The translations under genes and the position numbers were made by a program. Below, piece after piece: positions 1 to 5,001 of a stretch of DNA of 5,001 nucleotides (positions are counted from its first letter, which is position 1; each line of letters begins with the position of its first letter). Source of the stretch: Desulfobacteraceae bacterium (GTDB lineage: Bacteria; Desulfobacterota; DSM-4660; Desulfatiglandales; Desulfatiglandaceae); NCBI GenBank assembly GCA_013203065.1, contig JABMQV010000061.1, positions 1 to 5,001 of the forward strand, in the 5' to 3' direction. Below the pieces are notes generated by a model. That model did no database searches. It saw only the letters and a list, made by a program, of their open reading frames with translations, and had not been told where the DNA came from.

Positions 1-1227
1 AAATCCTCCCAAGATAATCAAGACGATCTGGACATTTTTCTCTTTTTCTCACCACCGGAGCGAAAGGCAGAACTAACAAAGGGCTATCCCGGCCCGTGGG
101 AATTTGCGCCTCAGGCCGACGGACATCTGGGTGAGCGGATGGGGTTGGCCTTCAGGGGTCTGTTTTGTAAGGGATATGAACAGATAGTTCTTGTGGGAAG
201 TGATGTGGCTGATCTCACGGTCTCTGATATGACGGAGGCTTTTGGACTTCTCAAAGAAAAGGAAGTGGTCCTGGGGCCCGCAAAAGATGGTGGCTTTTAT
301 CTGATTGGATTGGCTTTCCCCTTTGAAAAAATATTCCAATTCGATTCCTGGTCCACTTCCTCCATATTTAAAAGGACCCTGCAGTGCCTCGATAATGCTG
401 ATCTTACGGTCGGGACCCTCTCAGAGAGGAATGACATCGATCAAGCAGAAAACTTGGTCTACATAAAGGATCAGTCTCTCTTTACCGACCAGATTTCAAT
501 CATAATACCTTTCATGGGGAGGGTATCCCGGCTGGCCTCTTTAATCGATTCACTTGAGGCCCAGTTATGGCCTGGTGATGAGATCATTATCGTGAAGGGG
601 GGACCATTTTCTGAGAAAAGAATGGAAGATATCACCCCCAATACACGCCTTGTGACAGGACCCAGGGGGCGGGGGATTCAGCTGAGTCATGGCGCCAGAT
701 GGGGAGAGGGCAAGCTCTTTTGGTTCCTCCATGCGGATGTTGTTCCACCTACCAACTTTGGGTATCATATCAGAAAGCTGTCACAGACCGTCGACGCAGT
801 TTTAGGCTGCTTTAAGCTGGATTATGGGGCCTCACGTTTCTCTCTCCGACTGGTAGCCGGATATGCCAACTTCCGTACCCGGTACCTGAGATTGCCGTAT
901 GGCGATCAGGGGCTTTTTTGTCGCAAAGAGGTCTTTGAAAAGGTGGGAGGGTTTAGGAAACAATTTTTGTTTGAAGATGTGGATTTTGTAAGGTCCTGCA
1001 AGAAACTGGGAAAAATCATGATTATCCCTCAGCCCTTGTATTCCTCTCCCCAAAGGTATTTAATGGGCGGCATCCTCCGAACTTCATTCAAGAACCAATT
1101 CCTGATGCTTTTCTACCTTTTGGGCATGAATGACAGGAAACTCTATTCCCTTTACTACGGGAGAAATCGTATGCGGGAGGTAAGGCCATTAGAACAGGGA
1201 GGTTTTTATGCAATCTCAAAACACTAA
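1..1227 (+). CDS. Fused DUF2064 / GT2 glycosyltransferase (TIGR04282-TIGR04283-like), 5' partial
   Basis: The reading frame is open from the first base, so the gene begins upstream; 408 residues are visible and Met47 (position 139) is internal. Residues 1 to about 150 match the C-terminal two thirds of DUF2064 nucleotidyl/glycosyltransferase-like domains: a QADGHLGERM block (38-47), GSDVADLT (66-73, the family's G-T-D-x-P-D-L motif with Ala for Pro) and GPAKDGGFYLIGL (92-104). A second domain starts near residue 165 (ISIIIP) and matches family 2 glycosyltransferases of the TIGR04283 type: GRGIQLSHGA (about 224-233), the metal-binding HAD (244-246), LPYGDQG (298-304) and FEDVDF (324-329). The first GT2 donor-binding motif is altered: VKGGP (198-202) replaces the usual V-D-G-G-S. 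Both families are annotated in databases as associated with radical-SAM/selenodomain and arsenosugar loci, but no such partner is visible here. Substrate unknown; probably cytosolic. Overlaps pyk by 20 nt. Confidence 0.9.
   Translation, partial: KSSQDNQDDLDIFLFFSPPERKAELTKGYPGPWEFAPQADGHLGERMGLAFRGLFCKGYEQIVLVGSDVADLTVSDMTEAFGLLKEKEVVLGPAKDGGFYLIGLAFPFEKIFQFDSWSTSSIFKRTLQCLDNADLTVGTLSERNDIDQAENLVYIKDQSLFTDQISIIIPFMGRVSRLASLIDSLEAQLWPGDEIIIVKGGPFSEKRMEDITPNTRLVTGPRGRGIQLSHGARWGEGKLFWFLHADVVPPTNFGYHIRKLSQTVDAVLGCFKLDYGASRFSLRLVAGYANFRTRYLRLPYGDQGLFCRKEVFEKVGGFRKQFLFEDVDFVRSCKKLGKIMIIPQPLYSSPQRYLMGGILRTSFKNQFLMLFYLLGMNDRKLYSLYYGRNRMREVRPLEQGGFYAISKH
1196..1202 (+). promoter_or_regulatory. Ribosome binding site of pyk inside the upstream gene
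   Basis: AGGGAGG lies 5 nt before the ATG at 1208 and inside the last codons of the glycosyltransferase gene. It is a near-perfect Shine-Dalgarno site and fixes the pyk start. Its location makes translational coupling with the upstream gene plausible; that is an inference. Confidence 0.85.
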
Positions 1228-2617
1228 GATCGTCTGTACCATCGGCCCGTCGAGCAGTTCGATAAAGACTTTGAGACAACTGATCAGGGCCGGGATGGAT
1301 GTGGCCCGCCTAAATTTTTCTCACGGTTCGCATAAAGGCCACAAAGGGGTGATTCGTTCCGTACGGAGACTCTCGACGGAGTTAGACAAGCCAGTGGCGA
1401 TCCTTCAAGATCTCCAGGGACCCAAGATACGAACCGGGGAGTTGAAAGAGGGGAGGGTAGAACTCAAGAAGAATCAGGAGTGGACGATAACAACACGCAG
1501 GATAAAAGGGGGGCAGGGGCTTATTTCCACAAACTACCGGGGCATTGTGAGTGATCTAAAAAAGGGCGACGCCATTTTGATAGATGACGGCATGATCGAG
1601 TTGAAAGTCTTGTCCAAGGACAAGGAACGGCTTTATTGTAAGGTGGTTAGCGGTGGTATCCTGGGTGAACGTAAGGGCATCAATCTGCCCGGGGTCAGGA
1701 CCAGAATCCCTTCTTTGACAAAAAAAGACAAAGAAGACTTGAAGGTGGGCATTGAGGCGGGGGTGGATTATGTGGCCATTTCCTTTGTTCGAAGCGCTAA
1801 GGATGTTAGGGCACTAAAAAGATTCCTCAAGAATAAAAAGGTTGACATCCCGGTCATTGCAAAGATCGAGAAGCCACAGGCCCTGGATGAACTCGAGGGA
1901 ATTCTGGATGTCTGTGAGGGGATAATGGTGGCACGGGGAGATTTGGGGGTCGAACTTTCCCTGGAGAAGGTGCCGGTGGCACAAAAGAGAATGATCCGAA
2001 TGGCAAATGAAAAGAGGAAACTGGTGATCACCGCCACGCAGATGCTTGAGTCCATGACGGATCATCCACGCCCGACTCGAGCCGAGACTTCTGATGTGGC
2101 AAATGCCATCCTGGACGGGACAGATGCCGTCATGTTATCGGCCGAGACCTCCGTAGGCAAGTATCCGGTGGAATCCGTGAGGATGATGAGGAAGATCGCC
2201 CGGGAGACGGAAACCAGTTTTCCTTTCAAATCCTCTCTTGGTCCTAAAGTCTCCAATTTTCCGGATGCCATTGCCCAGGCCGGTTGCCAGGCAGCCGATA
2301 ACCTTGGACTAAAAGCCATCGTGGCCTTTTCGCAATCGGGGTTTACCGCAGCCCTCATTTCCAAACACAGACCCTCGGTTCCAATCATAGCCTGCACCCC
2401 TGATGAGGAAGTCCAACGACGGTTGGCTCTCTACTGGGGAGTCAACGCAAGGGTTGTACCTCGTTTGATCGACACAGATAAAATGATTGAAACGCTAGAA
2501 GACCTTCTCCTGAAGGAAAGGCTTGCCAAGAAGGGAGACAGGATCGCTATACTTGGGGGTGCGCCCCTTGCGGCGAGGGGAAAGACAAACATGATGAAAT
2601 TGCATGTGGTGCAATAA
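1208..2617 (+). CDS. pyk: Pyruvate kinase, full length
   Basis: Catalyses phosphoenolpyruvate + ADP to pyruvate + ATP, the last step of glycolysis, in the cytosol, usually as a homotetramer. The 469 residues are a normal bacterial length. Visible motifs: TKIVCTIGPSS (6-16); MDVARLNFSHG (30-40) with the phosphate/cation-binding Arg34, Asn36 and Ser38; QDLQGPKIRTG (67-77) with Asp68; the B domain at about 70-168; AKIEKP (218-223) with catalytic Lys219 and metal ligand Glu221; ARGDLGVE (242-249) with metal ligand Asp245; TATQMLESM (275-283) with Thr277; and the C-terminal alpha/beta domain from about 340 to 469. Lys73 occupies the position of Glu117 of the muscle enzyme, a substitution known from K+-independent pyruvate kinases. 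No PEP-utiliser domain is appended at the C terminus. The gene overlaps the preceding glycosyltransferase and has a strong ribosome binding site. I see no clear terminator after it. Confidence 0.97.
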   Translation: MQSQNTKIVCTIGPSSSSIKTLRQLIRAGMDVARLNFSHGSHKGHKGVIRSVRRLSTELDKPVAILQDLQGPKIRTGELKEGRVELKKNQEWTITTRRIKGGQGLISTNYRGIVSDLKKGDAILIDDGMIELKVLSKDKERLYCKVVSGGILGERKGINLPGVRTRIPSLTKKDKEDLKVGIEAGVDYVAISFVRSAKDVRALKRFLKNKKVDIPVIAKIEKPQALDELEGILDVCEGIMVARGDLGVELSLEKVPVAQKRMIRMANEKRKLVITATQMLESMTDHPRPTRAETSDVANAILDGTDAVMLSAETSVGKYPVESVRMMRKIARETETSFPFKSSLGPKVSNFPDAIAQAGCQAADNLGLKAIVAFSQSGFTAALISKHRPSVPIIACTPDEEVQRRLALYWGVNARVVPRLIDTDKMIETLEDLLLKERLAKKGDRIAILGGAPLAARGKTNMMKLHVVQ

Positions 2618-2729
2618 AAAGAGTACCCAGCCTTTAGTCTCTCAAATTGACCTCCCGATAGACCTGGAGCCCGCTAAAAATGAAATGCCTAAATTACCAG
2701 TTTGAGAATGTATGGAAATGAATCAAACA

Positions 2730-2741
2730 ATATTGCAATAT
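2730..2741. repeat. 12-bp perfect palindrome upstream of the DUF362 gene
   Basis: ATATTGCAATAT is a perfect palindrome about 50 nt before the DUF362 start, in the AT-rich half of the pyk-DUF362 spacer. A six-base inverted pair, GTTTGA (2700-2705) and TCAAAC (2723-2728), lies immediately upstream. Either could be an operator for a dimeric regulator. I found no well-spaced -35/-10 pair in this spacer, so the promoter is not located; TATAAA at 2771-2776 is too close to the ribosome binding site to be a confident -10. Confidence 0.35.
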
Positions 2742-2776
2742 CAGGTAATAGGAGAATCTGAGTTCTAAATTATAAA

Positions 2777-2781
2777 AGGAG
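2777..2781 (+). promoter_or_regulatory. Ribosome binding site of the DUF362 gene
   Basis: AGGAG with 9 nt to the ATG at 2791 supports that start. It follows a short AT-rich stretch. Confidence 0.8.
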
Positions 2782-2790
2782 AGGCGGCAA

Positions 2791-4038
2791 ATGAACGACA
2801 GAAGTGAAGTAGCCGTAGTGAAGGGAAAACAAATCGATCAGATGGTCAAGGAAGCGGTATCCATGGTTGGCGGCATAGGAAGTGTTGTAAAGCCGGGAGA
2901 TAGCGTTCTCGTCAAACCCAATATATGCTTACCCCTGCCGCCTGAGAAAGGTGATTCAACGAATCCTGAGGTCGTCGCCGCACTTGTAAATCTTGCCAAG
3001 GAGGCGGGTGCGGCGAGAGTAATTGTTGGAGAGAGTGCTTGCTGGGGGCTCTATGCACCTGATAATTTCGAAATTTCTAAGATAGCGGAATACTCGGAAG
3101 AGGCAGGGGCTGAACTCTCCTACTTCGATGAGGAAGAACGGATAGAGGTTGAGGTCCCGGACGGAATTCTCTTGAGAGAAGTAAGTATCCCTAAGATCGT
3201 CAAAGACGTTGACGTAATCATCAACGCTCCAAAAATGAAGAATAATTTTGTAACTATGGTAACTCTGGGCATTAAGAACCTTTTGGCGTTTCTCACCCCT
3301 GAAGACCGATACGGCCTGCACAGGGGTGTAAATGGGGTAGAGTTGTCCTATGTTCTTGTCGATTTGCTGAAGGTGCTTAAACCTCAATTAACGGTGATTG
3401 ATGGGATTGTCGGGATGGAGGGATTTGGGCCGCACAGCGGTGATCTCATTAATATGGATTTAGTGGTGGCGGGCAAAGATATCGTTGCGGTCGATGCTGT
3501 TGCCTCCGAGATCATGGGCTATCAGGCTATGGAAATACCAACAACACAAATTGCATGGAAGCAAAACCTGGGGATCGGTGAACTGTCGAAAATAATGGTT
3601 AGAGGCCAAAAAATCGAAGATGTTCGAAAGCATTTTACTCGTCCTATAATTAAATACATAAGCGATAATTCAAACGTTACAACATATTTTGGAGGAGTTT
3701 GCGGAGGCTGCATCTATAGGATAGAGGAGACGGAGAATGCCATTGGAATAGACCCGAAAAAGAAATATGCCCTTGTGTTCGGTCGAAGAGTAAACCTGCC
3801 TGAAAAAATGGATGCCGATGAGATATGGCTCATTGGTGATTGCACGGCACCTTACAAAAGCAAGTACAAGAACACCGTTTTCGTTAGTGGATGTCCCCCC
3901 TTGGAGTGGTACATTCATGGTGTGAGGCTTCCGCATTGGTCAGAGCAATATGGAAGGGAATTTCGTACCTACCCTGTGGACATAAAAAAGCAAAGCGAAG
4001 GCATAAACCGGGCCCGTAGGCGGATTTCTAAAAATTAA
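2791..4038 (+). CDS. DUF362-family protein with four-cysteine C-terminal region
   Basis: A 415-residue protein whose first ~285 residues match DUF362 (PF04015, COG2006): VLVKPNI (39-45), the TNPE turn (57-60), an alpha/beta segment ending GES (80-82), INAPKMKNN then VTLGIKNLL (144-165), and VIDGIVGMEGFGPHSGD (202-218). Family biochemistry is largely unassigned; many members occur in anaerobes and some carry ferredoxin domains. This one has no 2x[4Fe-4S] ferredoxin module (no CxxCxxCxxxCP). Its last ~110 residues contain Cys304-x2-Cys307 (GVCGGC), Cys351 (GDCTAPY) and Cys368 (SGCPP), a spacing that could bind one Fe-S cluster or a metal ion; Cys46 and Cys84 lie in the N-terminal part. No signal peptide or membrane segment is seen, so cytosolic. 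The start has a good ribosome binding site. The gene stands 173 nt after pyk and 83 nt before a broken TPP-enzyme fragment, so context gives little functional help. Family call is secure; function is unknown. Confidence 0.9.
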   Translation: MNDRSEVAVVKGKQIDQMVKEAVSMVGGIGSVVKPGDSVLVKPNICLPLPPEKGDSTNPEVVAALVNLAKEAGAARVIVGESACWGLYAPDNFEISKIAEYSEEAGAELSYFDEEERIEVEVPDGILLREVSIPKIVKDVDVIINAPKMKNNFVTMVTLGIKNLLAFLTPEDRYGLHRGVNGVELSYVLVDLLKVLKPQLTVIDGIVGMEGFGPHSGDLINMDLVVAGKDIVAVDAVASEIMGYQAMEIPTTQIAWKQNLGIGELSKIMVRGQKIEDVRKHFTRPIIKYISDNSNVTTYFGGVCGGCIYRIEETENAIGIDPKKKYALVFGRRVNLPEKMDADEIWLIGDCTAPYKSKYKNTVFVSGCPPLEWYIHGVRLPHWSEQYGREFRTYPVDIKKQSEGINRARRRISKN

Positions 4039-4040
4039 AT

Positions 4041-4059
4041 CAGAAATGGGGATTTTCTG
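4041..4059. repeat. Small hairpin just after the DUF362 stop codon
   Basis: CAGAAA (4041-4046) pairs with TTTCTG (4054-4059) around a 7-nt loop, two bases after the stop codon. The stem is short and AT-rich and is followed by an A-run rather than a T-run on the + strand, so it is a poor candidate for an intrinsic terminator. It may instead act as an mRNA 3' structure. Confidence 0.3.
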
Positions 4060-4083
4060 GAAAAATGGGTTGTGGGCGATGAC

Positions 4084-4110
4084 AATTATTCCCCATAGGG
4101 AGAGATAATT
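4084..4110. repeat. Inverted repeat enclosing a purine-rich Shine-Dalgarno-like site
   Basis: AATTATTCCC (4084-4093) can pair with GGGA (4098-4101) and, after a 3-nt bulge, with ATAATT (4105-4110), around a CATA loop. The only Shine-Dalgarno-like sequence before the TPP-enzyme fragment, AGGGAGAG (4097-4104), is inside this structure and 17 nt from the ATG at 4122, which is too far for efficient initiation. In addition, ATGGGGA (4046-4052) is complementary to TCCCCAT (4090-4096), allowing an alternative fold. No terminator T-run follows. Confidence 0.4.
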
Positions 4111-4121
4111 CCATAACTGAG

Positions 4122-4404
4122 ATGACCGGGGCACAGGCTATTGTTCAATCTCTGAAGCAATACGGCGTGAACATGGTCTTCGGGCTGCCGGGGGTTCAAC
4201 TTGACCAAGTCTTTGATGCTCTTTACGATGAGCATGAGTCCATCAGTGTTTTGCACACGCGTCATGAACAGGCGACAGCCTATATGGCTTTCGGATATAC
4301 CCAGGCAACCGGAAAATCGGGCGTTGGTCTAGTCGTACCCGGGACCGGGTCTATTAAACGTAACGGCAACCTTGTCGACAGCATATGCTGAATCTCCCCA
4401 TTGA
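4122..4404 (+). pseudogene. Truncated, frameshifted TPP-dependent enzyme (acetolactate synthase-like), N-terminal remnant
   Basis: The first 75 or so codons match the N-terminal pyrimidine-binding domain (PF02776) of acetolactate synthase/benzoylformate decarboxylase-type enzymes: GAQAIVQSLKQYGV (3-16), VFGLPGVQ (19-26) and TRHEQATAYMAFGY (46-59), where Glu49 is the conserved glutamate that contacts the TPP aminopyrimidine. Conservation stops in frame after VVPG, and the original frame ends at 4389-4391. Moving to the next frame from about 4342 restores the family pattern: GPG, then LLNVTATLSTAYAESP, ending at TGA 4402-4404. The simplest explanation is one extra G in the CCCGGG at 4338-4343. 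Family members have about 550 residues, so the central and C-terminal TPP-binding domains are missing as well. The start lacks a properly spaced ribosome binding site. The exact ancestral substrate cannot be told from this fragment. Family assignment is firm, and inactivity follows from the truncation. Confidence 0.85.
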
Positions 4405-4444
4405 ATTGGGTTCATTGCAGAAACAGGAAGTCGAGTCCTTTCTC

Positions 4445-4507
4445 TTATTGTAGCACTTCATCCAGCGCTTTCCGGATAGTTTGCCAATTTTCATATTTCA
4501 AGAGGTT
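4445..4507 (-). pseudogene. Possible C-terminal tail of a decayed minus-strand gene
   Basis: On the minus strand a 20-codon open stretch ends ENWQTIRKALDEVLQ and then TAA (reverse of 4445-4447). It looks more protein-like than random sequence: an amphipathic helical composition with charged residues at helix spacing. It is bounded upstream by an in-frame stop (reverse of 4508-4510) and has no start codon, so it could only be a relic. I do not recognise the family. It could equally be chance. Confidence 0.2.
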
Positions 4508-4672
4508 TCATGGCAAAACCTTTGTATCAATCAAATTGGATACTTAGCCTGTGGCCTGTAATGCTGCACTAAAATCCTGATTCAGAAATAACGAAACCGG
4601 TCGATTTTAGGGTAAGGAAGTTATCTGATATTGTCGTCAGAAAATAATTTCTTGAAAAATAGTAAAATTTCC

Positions 4673-4698
4673 TTGACAGATTTGATTATTTGTAGAAT
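4673..4698 (+). promoter_or_regulatory. Candidate promoter of the XRE-family regulator
   Basis: A perfect -35 hexamer TTGACA (4673-4678) is followed by TAGAAT (4693-4698), five of six matches to a -10, but with only 14 nt between them, shorter than the usual 16-18. An alternative pair with 17-nt spacing is TTGATT (4682-4687) and TTAAAT (4705-4710). The region is AT-rich and directly precedes the regulator, so a promoter here is likely even though the exact hexamers are not certain. Confidence 0.45.
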
Positions 4699-4701
4699 CA
4701 A
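4682..4701. promoter_or_regulatory. Inverted repeat, candidate operator
   Basis: TTGATT (4682-4687) and AATCAA (4696-4701) form a six-base inverted repeat with an 8-nt centre, overlapping the presumed promoter 30-50 nt before the regulator start. Its size and place fit binding of a dimeric HTH protein, and XRE-family regulators are often autoregulated, so this is a plausible self-binding site. That link is an inference. Confidence 0.4.
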
Positions 4702-4731
4702 TAATTAAATTCTTGAATAGAGGTAGTTCAA

Positions 4732-5001
4732 ATGAAAGCCAAAATAGATATAGGCCCCAAAATAAGAGATGGCAGACTGAAAAAGGGGCTAAAACTTAAG
4801 GATGTGGCCAGCGCGACGGGCCTCTCAGTTAGTCTCATCTCTAAAGTGGAAAACAACAACACCTCTCCATCGCTTTCTACTCTCATTAAATTATCGAATT
4901 TCCTTGGCATGGATGCCAGCTATGTCTTGGGAGAGAGTGAAAACAAGAGGGGTAGCGTTGTCTGTCATAAGGAAGACCGAAAGGTCTGGACCAGCGATGA
5001 C
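4732..5001 (+). CDS. XRE-family transcriptional regulator, probably with C-terminal cupin domain, 3' partial
   Basis: Ninety codons are open to the window edge. Residues 7 to about 68 form a complete HTH_3/XRE DNA-binding domain: IGPKIRDGRLKKGLKLKDVA leads into the helix-turn-helix, with helix 2 at about 22-30 (LKDVASATG) and the recognition helix at about 33-41 (VSLISKVEN), followed by the typical NNNTSPSLSTLIKLSNFLG segment (41-59) and VLGE (65-68). After a charged linker (SENKRG) the residues VVCHKEDRKVW resemble the entry into the small-molecule-binding cupin_2 domain of XRE-cupin regulators; that domain would lie beyond the window, so the call is provisional. The start at 4732 has GAGG (4720-4723) 8 nt upstream. 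An AT-rich promoter and an inverted repeat precede it. Such regulators usually control an adjacent metabolic or transport operon; the downstream gene is not visible, and the upstream neighbour is a pseudogene. Confidence 0.85.
   Translation, partial: MKAKIDIGPKIRDGRLKKGLKLKDVASATGLSVSLISKVENNNTSPSLSTLIKLSNFLGMDASYVLGESENKRGSVVCHKEDRKVWTSDD

Larger units (their letters stand above)
4405..4731. other. Non-coding, AT-rich spacer between the TPP remnant and the regulator
   Basis: No convincing complete gene is seen on either strand in these 327 bases. The stretch starts where homology to TPP enzymes ends and becomes strongly AT-rich from about 4620. It contains two overlapping inverted repeat pairs: TTTGCCA (4480-4486) with TGGCAAA (4511-4517), and CCAATTT (4484-4490) with AAATTGG (4533-4539). 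Its last 60 bases hold the likely promoter of the downstream regulator. No continuation of the TPP enzyme can be followed past about 4400 in any forward frame. No transposase gene or target-site duplication is recognisable. Confidence 0.6.

Noticed and set aside
139..141. ATG at 139 as the start of the glycosyltransferase gene
   Set aside because: The frame is open to base 1 and the upstream codons encode DUF2064 residues, including GHLGER just before this Met; there is no ribosome binding site, so the Met is internal.
2062..2397. 111-codon minus-strand open frame inside pyk
   Set aside because: It lies wholly antisense to highly conserved pyruvate kinase codons and has no recognisable domain; it is a shadow of pyk.
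2618..2700. Intrinsic terminator after pyk
   Set aside because: No GC-rich stem followed by a T-run is visible; the CTCC/GGAG pairing near 2651-2669 is too short.
2956..3387. 143-codon minus-strand open frame inside the DUF362 gene
   Set aside because: It is antisense to the conserved DUF362 core and resembles no known family.
4335..4404. Programmed +1 frameshift at CCC-G in the TPP-enzyme fragment
   Set aside because: CCC codons can support +1 slippage, but the shifted frame ends after about 20 codons and yields no functional domain, so a mutation is the simpler explanation.
4728..4910. 60-codon minus-strand open frame over the XRE regulator
   Set aside because: It is antisense to the helix-turn-helix domain, whose motif is unmistakable on the + strand.
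1..5001. CRISPR array, tRNA, rRNA or insertion sequence
   Set aside because: No regularly spaced direct repeats, cloverleaf-type sequence, rRNA segment or transposase gene was recognised on either strand.

Overview
The window looks like chromosomal DNA from an anaerobic bacterium, most plausibly a deltaproteobacterium (Desulfobacterota) or similar sediment or groundwater lineage. That assignment is an inference from gene content: a fused DUF2064/GT2 glycosyltransferase, a DUF362 protein and an XRE-cupin type regulator, with moderate GC and good Shine-Dalgarno sites. There is no rRNA or other phylogenetic marker to settle it. All recognisable genes are on the + strand.

Layout. Positions 1-1227 hold the 3' part of a two-domain glycosyltransferase: a DUF2064-type (TIGR04282-like) domain followed by a GT2 (TIGR04283-like) domain. 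It overlaps by 20 nt with a complete pyruvate kinase gene (1208-2617), so the two are almost certainly co-transcribed and may be translationally coupled. A 173-nt spacer containing a 12-bp perfect palindrome separates pyk from a complete DUF362-family gene (2791-4038). The C-terminal part of that protein carries four cysteines that could hold a metal or Fe-S centre.

After DUF362 the sequence changes character. A short spacer with two hairpins leads into the N-terminal fragment of a thiamine-diphosphate (TPP) enzyme of the acetolactate synthase type (4122-4404). It is broken by a single-base frameshift near 4341 and by loss of everything after about residue 94, so it is a pseudogene. A non-coding, AT-richer stretch (4405-4731) follows, perhaps with the tail of a decayed minus-strand gene. 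It ends in a promoter region with an inverted repeat just upstream of an XRE-family regulator (4732 to the window edge), which appears to enter a cupin-type sensor domain at the cut.

How the genes fit together. The glycosyltransferase and pyruvate kinase form one transcription unit without an obvious pathway link. DUF362 looks separately expressed. The TPP-enzyme remnant and the following spacer mark a rearranged or decaying junction, and the regulator probably starts a new unit that continues beyond the window. I do not see a convincing new multi-gene system. The most useful leads are the altered donor motif in the fused glycosyltransferase, the four-cysteine tail of the DUF362 protein, and the reconstructable frameshift in the TPP-enzyme remnant.
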